NCBI GenBank assembly: GCA_900169235.1
Contig: FWCC01000266.1
Coordinates: forward strand, 50,885 to 114,884
Direction of reading: 5' to 3'
Length of the DNA: 64,000 bases
From: Zarea fungicola
Lineage: Eukaryota > Ascomycota > Sordariomycetes > Hypocreales > Cordycipitaceae
In this document: in pieces, positions 32,189 to 43,551 of the stretch
How positions within the stretch are numbered: the first letter of the stretch is position 1
Layout: every line of letters starts with the position of its first letter
The notes under the pieces: generated by a model
Databases searched by the model: none
Seen by the model: the letters and a program-made list of their open reading frames with translations, nothing else
Told to the model about the DNA's origin: nothing
Position numbers and translations under genes: made by a program

Positions 32189-33106
32189 TCAGCGTCGCGG
32201 CGCATCACCAGAGAGTTCATAGTACACGTTACCCGGGAGCTCAGCCGGCGGCGGACTCGCCGGCTTCACGGCGTAATAGCCAGGCGGCGCATGGCCATGC
32301 TGGTATTGATGATGCGGCAGCGGTGGTGGCGACAGCCCGGCAGCTAAATACGTGTCCTGCTCCTTCTTGGCGGCGGCAGCGGCGCGCCTCCGACGAATCA
32401 ACCAGAAGATGAAGAGGCCGAGGACCACGAGCCCAGCCCCGATACCCGCGGCCATGCCGGCAATGGCTGTGGGCTGCATGCCCTGCTTCTCACTGACACT
32501 TGTGTCTGAAGCTGATGCTGCAGCTGATGTCGTAGTCGATGGTGCCATTGCTGTCGTAGTCGTTGTCGTCGTCGTTTTTGACGCAGCCGATGAAGAAGAA
32601 GATGAAGTCGGCGGGTCCTCGACAGTCACTGTCGTCGTCGAAGTCACATACGTTGTATATGGAACCGTTCCTCTGCCACCAATATTACTACTGCCACTGC
32701 TGCTGCTGCTGCTGCTGCTGCTACCTGTCCACGTTGCCGCCATCCCACGAATAAAGGCCGATGCATCGTCGTCATCGTCGCTCAATCGTGCCGGCCGCAG
32801 TGCCGCGTCTGGACATGTCGACACCCCGCACGGGTTGACGGCGCAGCAGCCTGCAAACGGCGGCGCCGTACCGGGGGTGCACGCGTACCACTTCGTAGCC
32901 AGATCGTTGCCCTTGAGGCAGGCCTGCTTCGGGACCGCAGCTTCGGGGGTGCGGTCAAACGTCATGGGCCGGAGCTTGTCGATGGGACAGAGGCTATCAT
33001 CGGTCAGAACGGGGTTGATGGTACAGCAGCCGAGAAAGGCCGTGAGGTTGGTGTAGAGGTCACCGCCCTTGTTGCATTTCAGGCCAAAGGCGTTTGAGCC
33101 TGCCAT
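32189..33106 (-). CDS. Single-pass Ser/Thr-rich membrane protein
   Basis: The open frame runs further upstream, but the first plausible starts are ATGs at 33220 (343 aa) and 33106 (305 aa). I chose 33106 because the protein then begins MAGSNAFGLKCNKGG, matching the usual start of this fungal class. The N-terminal part has two paired cysteine modules (FLGCCTINP, FAGCCAVNPC). A long Ser/Thr stretch follows, including a nine-serine run coded by a trinucleotide repeat. One membrane span (IAGMAAGIGAGLVVLGLFIF) is followed by a basic stop-transfer RRRR and a cytoplasmic tail rich in Pro and Tyr. There is no cleavable signal peptide. The layout resembles a cell-surface or wall-stress type receptor, but no function is assigned. 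Confidence 0.75.
   Translation of the reverse strand: MAGSNAFGLKCNKGGDLYTNLTAFLGCCTINPVLTDDSLCPIDKLRPMTFDRTPEAAVPKQACLKGNDLATKWYACTPGTAPPFAGCCAVNPCGVSTCPDAALRPARLSDDDDDASAFIRGMAATWTGSSSSSSSSSGSSNIGGRGTVPYTTYVTSTTTVTVEDPPTSSSSSSAASKTTTTTTTTAMAPSTTTSAAASASDTSVSEKQGMQPTAIAGMAAGIGAGLVVLGLFIFWLIRRRRAAAAAKKEQDTYLAAGLSPPPLPHHQYQHGHAPPGYYAVKPASPPPAELPGNVYYELSGDAPRR
32697..32722 (+). repeat. (CTG)n trinucleotide repeat inside a coding region
   Basis: About eight and a half CTG units; on the coding (minus) strand they read AGC codons for serine in the Ser/Thr-rich ectodomain. Confidence 0.9.
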
Positions 33107-34290
33107 CGTTTTAGCAAGGTTCCTTTTGAACGGTTTGTCGTGTCTTGATACTGAGAAAGAAGCCCGTTTGCATGATGTTGTAAGACGGTTTAGAAGAGAC
33201 TCGACGTCCGTGGTCGCCATCGTGATCAAGGTCGTTTTGCCACGAGGGCAGGGACCCTGACGGGGGACTGTGTCATGCCGAACGTGTTGAATGTTCTGTG
33301 AACAAAGGATGAAAGAAAGGAAAAATCTTGGTTCGCTGCTTCCGACATCCGTGGTCGGTGCATGAGACTGGGAATGCACCAGTAGTCTTTGTTGGTGGGT
33401 GTGGACAGTGCGTATAGGCCACTCCGAGTGTGTTTGCTTCACAGGAGACTGGGTAGTGGAATCGAATCAAAGTGATTTGTTGAATTGGGATAAAATTAGA
33501 TGATAGAGCAGATGCTGTGGCGTGACGATGACAATACACCATGAGCTTGTATTCATCGTACAAGTCTAAACGAGTTTCGCCAAGACTCTCTCAACTAACC
33601 CTATAGTAACAAGGCGTGGCGAACGCTTCACTGTTAGACGCCAAAATAATAATAATGAGTCATCGCAGCGGCCAGGGTTAACGACGACTGTTCTAAGGAA
33701 TCATTTGAGAGGTAAACGAATAAAAAAGGCTGAAATACTTCAGCAACTAGTTGACTTAGTTTCGGTCTGTTGTAAGCTATGTAACTATGTTTTCGACAGC
33801 TAGCTACGTACCGAAGTCGAGCTTCCCCCTTCAGTGCTAATTTGTTTCAGAGACAAACGGAGCCCGGCAAAATATAAGCCCGAAGCTGGCACTGTTGACA
33901 TATGGGGTTTTTGGGATTCCAAGGCATTCGTTCACTTCTTTTCTTGCCCATGGGCTAACAAAACCCTTGGTGACGGCCCGTCGCCAACCTGATGGGTCGA
34001 TTTCCTGCGGTCGATTTCTGAGATCTTAGCGGACAAGAATCGGCACTATACCGTTTGTGGGGGAGTAAGAACTCAGCTTTATCGCTGCATGCAGACAAAG
34101 TTTCCTTCTACATGTGTTGGTATTCACCGGAAATGGATGCTACATGGCTCGTGGAGCCCAAACATAAAATACGCCAGATCTGCCCTCAATCGGAGCAATA
34201 ACATTTGTTGAATTACAAACAACCCGATCTCTTAGCTTATTCGTTTTGCTCTCTTTTCTACTTACTACTGTGGGACCATTCTCTCTGCAA
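33107..34290. other. Divergent intergenic region
   Basis: Includes the possible N-terminal extension of the membrane-protein gene (to 33220), then upstream DNA shared with the dynamin gene. No further gene seen. Confidence 0.45.
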
Positions 34291-36546
34291 ATGGCCGTTG
34301 AGACGAATCTCGAGGCAAAGCCTCCTGACGAAGCTTTCGGCCATCTTCGAACTGCCAAGTCAAGTTTACGCCTAAATCAAATCGAAAAGATTAGGGCGAA
34401 TGGAGTGGGAGAGCTCGTTGCCCTGCCGCAGCTGGTCGTTTGCGGGGACCAGTCTGCGGGGAAGAGTTCTGTCCTAGAAGGCATTACGCGAATTCCGTTC
34501 CCCAGACAAGAAGGCCTCTGTACAAGATTTCCTACGGAGATAATTCTTCGACATACTACGGCAAACTTGACTACAATTACCGCCAGCATACGGCCACATG
34601 CTTCGCGCTCCGAAAAGGCCCAGGAGACGCTTCTGTCCTACCGCAAAGTCGTCCAAGACATGGCTCAGCTACCATCCATCACGCAGGAAGTGTCGAAGCT
34701 GATGAATATTCGGGGATACACTGAGGAGAACGACAGTATTTCCTTCGCGCCGGATGCTCTGCGCATTGAGATGAGTGGACCAATTGGCCTCCATCTCAGC
34801 GTCGTAGACTTACCCGGATTGATATCAGTCGCAAATGAAGAGCAGAGCGAAGAGGACGTCGATGCAGTGTACGAAATGGTGAATACGTATTTGCAAAGTT
34901 CGCGCACAATCATTTGTACTGTCCTCCAAGCGAGCAACGACATGGCCAACCAAGCAGTCATAAAACTCGCACGCAAGCATGATCCAGATGGCCGACGCAC
35001 TGTCGGTATTATCACAAAGCCCGATCTCATAAACGAAGGAGCGGAATCCCGTATTGCCCTGGTTGCAAGGAACGAGGACACGATCAAGCTCAAATTAGGC
35101 TTCTTCCTTCTTAAAAATCCAAGCCCGGTGGAGCTTGAAGCTGACATCTCTGTTGAGACGCGTTCAAGACGTGAGTTGCAGTTCTTTGCAAGCCCAGCTT
35201 GGAAACGTCAGAATCTGGACGTGGATCGTGTCGGGGCAGACAAGCTGCGCACATTTTTGCAAGACCTTCTTGACAAGCACATTGAAAGAGAATTGCCAAA
35301 GGTGCTGTGTGAAATCGAAAAGACCTTGAACGTGAAGGAGAAGGAACTCATGGCTCTGGGCAGTGCGCGCCCAACCGTGGGTGACATCCGCGCTTTTATC
35401 ACGGGTAAAAGCATGGAATTCTCGCAAGTTCTCGACGCTGCACTGCTTGGAAACTACGACAGCATAAAGTCTTTATTTCTTTCACATGATAATTGCCGAC
35501 TCCGGGCACGCATTCAGCAGCTGAACAGCGAATTTGCCCAAGAAATGCGATTGCATGGGCAGCAGCGGAAAATTGGCTCCGCTTCACCGTCGTCCAATTC
35601 GGACGATGAGTCAACTGATGACACCGATCAGCTCATTGTGAGCAGGGCAGAAATGATGGAATGGGTAAAAGAGGTTCGTTCAAGGGTATTAGTCGACTGC
35701 TGTTGCGCCATGTATTCTGATCATTGTGTAGGTATACGTTCGCACACGAGGGCGAGAACTGCCAGGTAATTCCAATTCGGCATTGCTATCTGAGCTGTTC
35801 TATGAGCAGTCTAAAAGATGGCATGGTATCGGAAATGACCACATTGAAAGCATACTAGCCGTAGTCTCGGAGTGGGTTGAACATGTGGTCTCAAGTCTTC
35901 TTGCTGAGGACCACCTGCAGTCCGAGATTCGCCGAATACTCACGGCTGCACTCGAGACAGCCAAGCAGCTTGCTTTGAAGGAACTCGACAAGTTGATTTC
36001 CGATGAGCGAAGAAGTCCTCTGACCTATAATCACTACTATACTGACAATGTTCAGAAGGCTAGATTGGACGGACAGAGGGCTGCAGTGAGAAAGGCCATT
36101 GCTCAGGTTACCGACGAAGATCACCATGGGAGACTTCACATCAGCAACCTCGCTGAAGATATTGAGAGGTTCATTGCCGCTATTCAGTCGAGAATCATAG
36201 TCGATATGGATGAGTCGGCTTGCGAAGACGCGCTTACGCAACTCGAGGCATATTATAAGGTGCGTTTTCTAGCATCACTCGCTAATGTATGATTTTAGGC
36301 TGACAGCGTCCCATACAGGTTTCAATGAAGACATTTGTTGATAATGTTGCAAGACAAGTGATTGAGCGCCATGTTGTGTGGTCTCTGCCACAAGCCTTTT
36401 CGCCGCGTTCAGTTGCCAGCCTCTCCGACGAAGACCTTTGGAGGATTGGATCGGAGCCTGAAGCACAAAGCTCTCGTCGAAGCAAGCTAACTACGGAGAC
36501 TAAGGAGCTGCGCAGAAGCCTTTTTGATTTACAGGCGGTGCTGTGA
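34291..36546 (+). CDS. Dynamin-like GTPase (712 aa)
   Basis: Exons 34291-35673, 35732-36259 and 36319-36546, with GTTCGT/TAG and GTGCGT/CAG introns between whole codons. The ATG at 34291 (MAVETNLEAK) is the first in frame. The GTPase motifs are complete: G1 GDQSAGKSS (K58), G2 region with a threonine after LCTRFPTE, G3 DLPGL (D173) and G4 TKPD (242-245). A stalk/middle region follows, and the C-terminal part (after MKTFVDNVARQVIERHVVWS) fits a GTPase effector domain. There is no PH, proline-rich or membrane segment, so it resembles the Mx-like dynamin relatives that are multiplied in filamentous fungi rather than Vps1, Dnm1 or Mgm1. The cellular role is unknown. Confidence 0.88.
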
Positions 36547-37066
36547 GTGTTGCAGATAGTCCTCTTTTACCAATTTTTTGCTCCTGTTTTGTTTTTGTCT
36601 TGTCCGCAATGAGCTGAGCGGTGTCATCAGTTGACTCATCTTCGGAATAGGGCCATGGTGAAGGCTCCGGTATCAGCCCCCTCGACGCTGGTTTTCTCCC
36701 ATGTGGTTTTCCCAGTGTTTTTACGCGAATGTGGAGGGATATGAATAGTTTTCACCCAGACAGTTTTAGTAAACAAATGAAAAAAGCTATTGCAGCTAAA
36801 TTTTAAGCATCGTACAACTTGAGAAGATGGCCTGCCTGCGCTTGGTGGCTCTTTCCGTTATACTCTTTGTAATTTTGCTTGAAAAAAATGGCCGCACTGT
36901 TACTGACACTAGCTACAGATAAAGTTCAAGCGCAGGTATACAGCGTCAAAGGACCGCAACTCTCATAAACAGCTGATAGAAGAAAAGTGAGCAGTGGCAA
37001 CCCTCACAGTATTCATCTAGTCTAAATTATTACCTCTATAGTTTGCTATTATATGTTTTATTCTTC
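36547..37066. other. Convergent intergenic region
   Basis: 3' flanks of the dynamin gene and the amidotransferase gene; AT-rich, nothing else recognised. Confidence 0.5.
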
Positions 37067-37912
37067 CTAATCTCTCAAAAAGTTGAGAAAGACTCTGGCA
37101 ATAGCCACACCATCATGCTCCTTGGCAACTCGGGCCATGGCCTCGGTGTACTGCTCGTCGGTAAATAGTCCCGACTTGTGACGGTTGAAGAGAATCTCAG
37201 TCTCAATTTCCTGTGAAAACTCAGGGTGCCCTTGAACGGCAATGTACTGGCCGGGGACATACATGGCCTGGACGGCACAAATCTCGTTTCCACCAAGAGC
37301 AACAGCGCCAGCGGGGTATTCGGGGACGATGTCGGTATGCATTTGGTGAATGCGCTAATGATTCAGTCAGCATGATTATACAATTACAAAAAGGAAAAAA
37401 ATAAGAGAAAAGAAAAGAGAAAAATATCGTACCATCTTTTCTAACCCAAAGACCTTTTTCCCCTCAGGCGTCAAGTCCACCTCGGTAACCGCCAGCTCCC
37501 AACCCTTGGGGTTGCGTCCCACGCTGGCGCCGAGCGCACGACTCAGAATCTGGTGGCCAAAGCAGATGCCGACGATGCGGACCCTGTTGGTCGCGAGGGC
37601 GGCCTGTGTATACTCGACGAGCTTGAGGATCCACGCATCATTGTCAAACGAGTTGTGTTTCGATCCGGTAATCAGAATGGCATCGACGTCGTCGAGGGAA
37701 GGGTAGGCGTCGAGGTCGTGGACAATGTCGTGGCCGGAGAGGGCGAGCTCGTCCGTGAGGGTCTTGGGGGGCGTAGAGGTGTCGCAGGCGGCCTGGAGGA
37801 GGGCTGTGAAGACGCCGCGGTAGCCACCGAGGCGCTCGTTGGTCTTGGGCTGTGGTGTGTCGGCCTCGAGGATGGCGAGCCGGAGGGGTCCGGGGGAGCG
37901 AGAGGGAGACAT
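37067..37912 (-). CDS. Class-I glutamine amidotransferase-like protein
   Basis: Two exons (37912-37433 and 37354-37067) give 255 aa, with a GTACGA/TAG intron. The ATG at 37912 (MSPSRSPGPL) begins the conserved part; the open frame further upstream has leader-like low complexity. The catalytic triad is visible: C117 in GICFGHQIL and H203/E205 in VQGHPEFSQ. ITGSKHNSFD and KGWELAV are also typical. This is the free-standing GATase1 type related to GMP-synthase glutaminase domains, found in yeast and other fungi as a putative glutamine or gamma-glutamyl hydrolase; bacterial relatives act on gamma-glutamyl compounds. The actual substrate is unknown. No signal peptide; cytosolic. Confidence 0.9.
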
Positions 37913-39636
37913 TTTGGCGCTGTGGTATCTTGGTGACTCGGAAAGCAATTCGTTGGGAACAGACGCGGTAGATAGATGTGAATTCGTCGGAGAGAAGAAT
38001 GCAGGGAAGAAAAAGCTAGGCCAAGGTGGAGGAAGGAAGGAGGAGAAGAAGGGCGTGCACGACTTGATATGTCCGGGGGTCCGTAGGGTAGGAGGGGCCG
38101 ATTGCGGGATGGCGGCACGGCGCCGGGATTTGGTAGCGCGGCTAAATGATGCAAGATGGGGTTGAGGCGGGTTGACGCACCGGAGGTTGCAATGCATGAA
38201 AATGTCAATTTTATTTACAATTTTATTTATAAGAAATATTCTTGGGGTTTTTTAATTTTTGGAATCCCCTGCTGCTTGATGGTCTGTGGACGGGCGATAA
38301 GCTTCGAGGCCCGGACCTTTGGTGGTTAGCCATGTCTGAGAGCAGGCTGAGAGTGGGTGGCAGCGCGGACCGCCGTTTGGCTTGCTAATAACCGCCGCAT
38401 TGTTACAATCAACACAAACACAGGTCACACTTGCATCCAGTCCGCTTAACAATGGTGATGGATGGCGTATCGAATTGCCAGCATTGTGAACAATGTCGCT
38501 CTCCTGCAACTGTCCACTACAGTGCGTGTATATGGCCAGGTTACGGGCGGCAAACGCTCAAAGTGTTGAAAGCCGAGAGCTGCAATAGAGTTATAAACAG
38601 GAGCAGTAGGTTCGAATTATTAATTAAAGATTGGCATCCATAACCGAGCGATTCGGAGATGGCCGAAAACATGCAGCGTGACAGGCCCTGCATTAGTATG
38701 GCTGTACTTTGGACGACACATGCATATGCTGCAGTAATTGCAGTAAGAGATGCAGCCACAGGGTCGTTATTCCTTACTTTCTATATAATTTTACAGATTT
38801 ATCTACTGCCTACTTGGTCTACTCGGCTCCGTGCTTGCTACAGTGCACGTTGGCACTGTATTATATATAAATTAGAATCACAAAAGCCCCTTTTATTTGT
38901 GAGAAAAACGATTATTCATAATCCATAATTCAAATAAAACGCATAAATTCTTTTTGTTTCTCTTCCTCAGCAAACATCATCTTGTTGCTGGTGCCTCTCC
39001 CACCTTTGCCACAAATGGCGTCTACGCCGACTGATCTACTTGCAAAAAATTAGAAAAATAAGAAAAATAAGTATAAAATTATTTGCCAAAATATTCATAT
39101 AAGGGGCATTAATGAGGGCCAAGAGACGCTACACTCACCCTGTCACCACAGACAGTCCCCCACCAAAATCTACAGTGGCATTTACAGCGGCCTTTGCAGC
39201 GCCCAACAGCTGACCGTCGCCATCGCCGCCACTAATTTGGGCCCTGCACAGCTGGAATGCCCTGTCGTTCACACTAAAATAAAAACTTCCGAGCCTGCTT
39301 GTCTGTTTGATTTGCGCGACAATCGTCAGCTTCAATTTTACCGCCTCAACGCCACACGGCAGTGACTGCATCAGCTTTCAGCATAGCCTGGCCCGTTATT
39401 GGTGACTGAGCCAGATGCAACTGCCAGTCTCTCCCGCATTTTAGCAATCAGGTGGCTTATTCTCACCAATCCCAGCTACATTGCTTCTGCGTTTGTATGA
39501 CAAGTCAGAAAAGAGACGGAAGCAGATGCGGCCTGGGCAGGCTTTTGTATACTTAATACGCCATCCTCTCTCAGGCGTCCGTCGTCCTCATATTCATCCT
39601 TGCTTGAGATCATCAGTGTACTCAAAAGTAGCAACC
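37913..39636. other. Divergent intergenic region, 1.7 kb
   Basis: Promoters of the amidotransferase and exopolyphosphatase genes. AT-rich at 38200-38260 and 38920-39110. No gene supported. Confidence 0.45.
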
Positions 39637-40995
39637 ATGTCTTCATACCGGCCCTCTCTCAAGACCTTCTTGGCAACAGCAAAGGATGCGTTGGCTGCAG
39701 CACCCAAGCCACGGCAGCTTACATTCGTTGTGGGTAACGAATCTGCAGGTAAGGTTGCTCAACTGCCATGGAACCTGCATACAACTCCCAGTATCATGGC
39801 TGAGATGACTCTTTCGTAAAAATAATAACAATGAAGTGAAAATACTAATCCCTGGCCAGACCTTGACTCTCTCTGCTCTGCCGTCGTCGCCGCCTTTATC
39901 CGCTCCCACACGGCGCCGGACCGCGTCCACATCCCCCTCTCCAACCTCCCCCGCGCGGACCTGGATCTGCGAAGTGAACTCGGCCCCATCCTCGACAGGG
40001 CCGGCCTCGTCACCGCGGACCTCATCACCCTCTCTGACCTGCCGGCGGACCTCGACCCCAGCGACACGGAGTGGTTCCTCGTCGACCACAACTATCTCAC
40101 GGGTCCTCTGAAAAAGTATGAGAGCCGCGTCATTGGCTGCATCGACCACCACGTCGATGAGGGCGCCGTCTCCCCGCAAGCCGCAACCCGCGTCATTGAG
40201 ACGTGCGGGAGCTGCATGAGCCTCGTCGTTGACACCTTTGCCAACGACTGGCGGCGCATCCTCCACCAGAGCAAATCACACGACGGGAACAATGCCGCCG
40301 TATACACACAGCTTGCGCAGATTGCCATTGCGCCCATCCTCATCGACACCATCAACCTCACCGCACAGGCCAAGATTCAGCCCAAGGACCTCTCATCGGC
40401 CAAGCTCCTCGAAACAGAATTCATGGCCGGCGGCGGCGGTAACAATGATGCAGCAGCTGCAGCAGCGGTGGTGGCCTTTGACCAGACGGCGTACTACGAC
40501 GCCATCACCGCCGCCAAGGAGGACCTGTCGCGCCTCACCCTCCGCGACGTGCTCCGCAAGGACTACAAGGAGTGGGAGGAGGGCGGCATCAAGCTCGGCA
40601 TCAGCTGCGTCGTGCAGGACCTCGACTTCCTCCTCCACAAGGCGGCGTCAAAAGATAAAGGCAGCAGCGGACAAGACGTGCTGCTGTCCGAGATGCACGC
40701 GTGGGCGCAGGAGCAGACGCTCGACATTGTCGCCGTCATGACCACGTCCAACACCCCCGAGGGCGAGTTTCAGCGCTACCTCCTCGTATGGGGCGTCACC
40801 GGCGCGAGCGCATCCGCCGTGAAGCGCTTCAAAGAAGATGCCACGGGGAAGCTGCGCCTCAACGGGTGGAAGGACGGCGTGCTGGACGAGACAGGGTCGA
40901 GGTATGCGTGGAGGCAAATGGCGCTGGATGCGAGCAGGAAGCAGGTGGCGCCGCTGCTGCGCGATGCTATGAAGTGGGCGGGTGCCAACTTGTAG
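39637..40995 (+). CDS. PPX1: Exopolyphosphatase (DHH family, PPX1 type)
   Basis: Two exons (39637-39748 and 39860-40995) encode 415 aa; the GTAAGG/CAG intron splits the codon for the first aspartate of DLDSLCSAV. The enzyme releases phosphate from the ends of inorganic polyphosphate. DHH-phosphoesterase motifs in order are VVGNESADLDSLCSA (motif I), a metal-binding WFLVDHN (motif II), GCIDHHVDEG (DHH, motif III) and CGSCMSLVVD (motif IV). The DHHA2 domain follows, with LLIDT-like PILIDTINLTAQ and a central Ala/Gly-rich insertion, ending in the usual LRLNGW..SRYAWRQMALDASRKQVAP. Length fits fungal PPX1. No targeting peptide was seen, so cytosolic or peripheral. Confidence 0.92.
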
Positions 40996-41255
40996 ATGTG
41001 CGACTGTCCAAAACATTTAGAATAGTAATGCTTTTTTGGAAATTTTTTTTTTGGAGAGGCTTTATCTGATGTTCATTTTCATAGCAAATAGAGTAGAGAA
41101 AAAAAAAAGTACAAAATGATAAACTGAGAGAATTCATGTACGGGTAGAGTCCATGTCCGTCTATTCTATGATTGATTTTAGTTCCTATTGTTACACAATA
41201 CATGTTACATGTTATACAGAGTGGTATTATAATACAGAGACGCCCTTCACCGGGT

Positions 41256-43127
41256 CTATGCCTCAAATCCCCTCCGCACTTCCGCATCCAGCGCCTCGTG
41301 TCGCTCCCTTCTCGCCTCCTCCGTCAACAGCCCCTTGTGTATGCTCTCCACATCGCCCAGCATGGTCACAAACTCGCGATGCTTCAGCTTCCGCTGCTCC
41401 AGGGTGCTCATCTCGCTCGCCGCCGGCGGCCGGTGCAGCAGCTCCTCCGCCGCCGGGTCCGCCACCAGGATGCACCTCCGCAGCGTCTCGTACAGCGTGC
41501 CCGTCGGCAGGACCGCCGGCTCCTCGCGGCCCATCTCCAGGTACAGCCAGCGCAGCGCCTCGGTGCACAGCCTGGCGTCGCCCGTCGCCGCCACCGTCGC
41601 GTACGCGAGCTCGTACAGCTCCTTGCTCCGCGCCTGCTGGAAGCGCGGCGGCATGCGAAAGGCCTCCCAGAAGCGGTCCCAGTCCTGGCGGCGCGCGTAG
41701 GCCACCATGAGACGGCGCACCTGGTCGTTGCTCGGCGGGATGCGCCGCTCGGTGAGGAGGAACTCAATGTTGGCCTGGGAGCGCTGCAGCTCGGGCCCGT
41801 GGGCGGGCGACGTGACCATGGATTCGATGAGGGTGATGAGGATGTCGCCCGAGAGAAGCGCAATGCCGCGCTCTTCGGCGGTGAGTAGCAGCTGATCGAC
41901 GAGCTTGATGCGCGCAGAGGCCGTTTCGGGGCCGTGCGGTCCGGCTTGGAAGATGTGGCGGATCAGGTTGACGACGTCCTCTGCCGCTAATGGCGCCCCG
42001 GATGCCTGCACATCATTGACATGAGTCGTTACAGAATCAATATTTAAATGCGTTGGTTGGTCTTGAGCAGAGTCGGTCGGTGCCGTCTGCGTCGTCATGC
42101 GCCGAGCGCTGGTCGAAAAGTATCGTCGCTGTGACGCTTCCTCCAAGGCCTGCCACTGCTTTGCCGAGTTGTCATGGTTTGCAGGCAGCTGCAACCTGGC
42201 AGAGACTTGCGCCTCGAGCTCTTCTGCGGCTAGAGCCGGCTGGCCGTGGACCTGTCTGTTATCCCTTATGCTTCTCTTTAGAATGCCTTGCCATAGCGTC
42301 TCCAAGTCGAGCTCCTGTCGCCTGGCCTCCGTCATGCATTGGACGACGATTGTCGTGCCGGCCGCCGCCGCATTAAAGCCAGCCATGCGCCCCGTATCAT
42401 CAAAGCTTGCATCCGCATCCGAGACACCGTCATCAGTGTTGAAGCTGACGCAAATCCAGCCCGTCGAGACACCGTTGTCGCCACCCGGTATGATTGTTGC
42501 GTTTGTTCCCATTAGCTTCGCCTTTTTGCGCAGCCGGCGCAGTTTCGTCCGCAGCTCGCCGGCTCCAATCAGACCATCGGCCTTGGCGTCAAACTTGTGC
42601 TGTTTTCGAATCCAGCGCACAAAGCGACCAGCCGAGACGTGAAGATGCTTCTCGCTGCGTGCCGTGCCAAACACCATGATCAGGTTGGGCCCGAGTGCTG
42701 CGTGGGGGTCGAGCTCCCGCAGGTCAAAGACTGAGAGATCATCCAAGCCCATGTCTTCGAATACGTATTTCAGCAACGGTTCCAGGACGGGAGGCGCTCC
42801 GTCTGGGGCAGCGGGAAGCGTCTGCTGGTGCTGGTTCGGGATGTGCCGAGGAGCCTCTTCTTCCAGGAACCACGGTGTTTCTTCATCTTCAGATTGTTTG
42901 GTCTCGGCCGTCTCAGTTTCAACAGGCCTGTTTGCCGTGTCCTCGATTCGGAGACGTTTGGAGGTCGCCAGGCTTCGGTGCTGTACCTGCAGTGCGGAAC
43001 TAGGCCTGTGCTGTAGGCGTGCTGTGGATGCCACTATTCCAGGGCGCCCAGCAGCCAGGACAGCCTGAAAGAGACTGCTTCGACAGCTTCGACAGCTCAA
43101 GCTCGCAATCGCAGGCCGCGCAATCAT
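41256..43127 (-). CDS. ATP25: ATP synthase assembly/mRNA factor Atp25, mitochondrial
   Basis: Single exon of 623 aa with a mitochondrial presequence (MIARPAIASLSCRSCRSSLF, basic and Ser-rich). Residues about 115-210 form the RsfS-like domain (VFDLRELDPHAALGPNLIMV, HLHVSAGRFVRWIR); the second half is the helical ATP25 region (EDVVNLIRHIFQAGPHGPE, RRIPPSNDQVRRLMVAYARR). In yeast the protein is cut in two: the C-terminal half stabilises the mitochondrial ATP9 mRNA and the N-terminal half helps the Atp9 ring assemble. The domain order matches. The gene lies head to head with RPO41, 424 bp apart, so the two mitochondrial-expression genes may share a promoter. Confidence 0.92.
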   Translation of the reverse strand: MIARPAIASLSCRSCRSSLFQAVLAAGRPGIVASTARLQHRPSSALQVQHRSLATSKRLRIEDTANRPVETETAETKQSEDEETPWFLEEEAPRHIPNQHQQTLPAAPDGAPPVLEPLLKYVFEDMGLDDLSVFDLRELDPHAALGPNLIMVFGTARSEKHLHVSAGRFVRWIRKQHKFDAKADGLIGAGELRTKLRRLRKKAKLMGTNATIIPGGDNGVSTGWICVSFNTDDGVSDADASFDDTGRMAGFNAAAAGTTIVVQCMTEARRQELDLETLWQGILKRSIRDNRQVHGQPALAAEELEAQVSARLQLPANHDNSAKQWQALEEASQRRYFSTSARRMTTQTAPTDSAQDQPTHLNIDSVTTHVNDVQASGAPLAAEDVVNLIRHIFQAGPHGPETASARIKLVDQLLLTAEERGIALLSGDILITLIESMVTSPAHGPELQRSQANIEFLLTERRIPPSNDQVRRLMVAYARRQDWDRFWEAFRMPPRFQQARSKELYELAYATVAATGDARLCTEALRWLYLEMGREEPAVLPTGTLYETLRRCILVADPAAEELLHRPPAASEMSTLEQRKLKHREFVTMLGDVESIHKGLLTEEARRERHEALDAEVRRGFEA

Positions 43128-43551
43128 TTTGACGGCACCGCAAGTGGATAGCTAGGCTCTGTGAATGATTTGGATATCAATCCAGAGCTCTTTAAAATTT
43201 AAGCCACCGGCAAACTAAAAGTAATTTAGCTTGGCGGCCAGGTCAGGTCTTCCTGTCACTGAGTGGAGCGCAACGACAGGAGAAAAATTGTCGCACGTGA
43301 CAGATCAGGGGAGGCGGGCCTCTGGCGCAAAAAATTCTGGAGCTACTCAGTGCAACGCTTCCTCTTGGAATATTCTGTCATCCGCGAGGCAAGCTGTGTT
43401 GGGGAGCAATTTGTATTTCATCGACTTTTTCTGTTGTATACTTTCTTTTCTTTGATCAATGTTTTAATCCCTCCTTTCTGTGAATTTGCGAACCCGCGAC
43501 AAGCACACTCGGTCATAGCCAGCGCAGTCCCTCACATACAGCTCCCTCACA
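43128..43551. promoter_or_regulatory. Divergent ATP25-RPO41 promoter
   Basis: 424 bp separate the two start codons. No individual factor site was identified. Confidence 0.6.
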
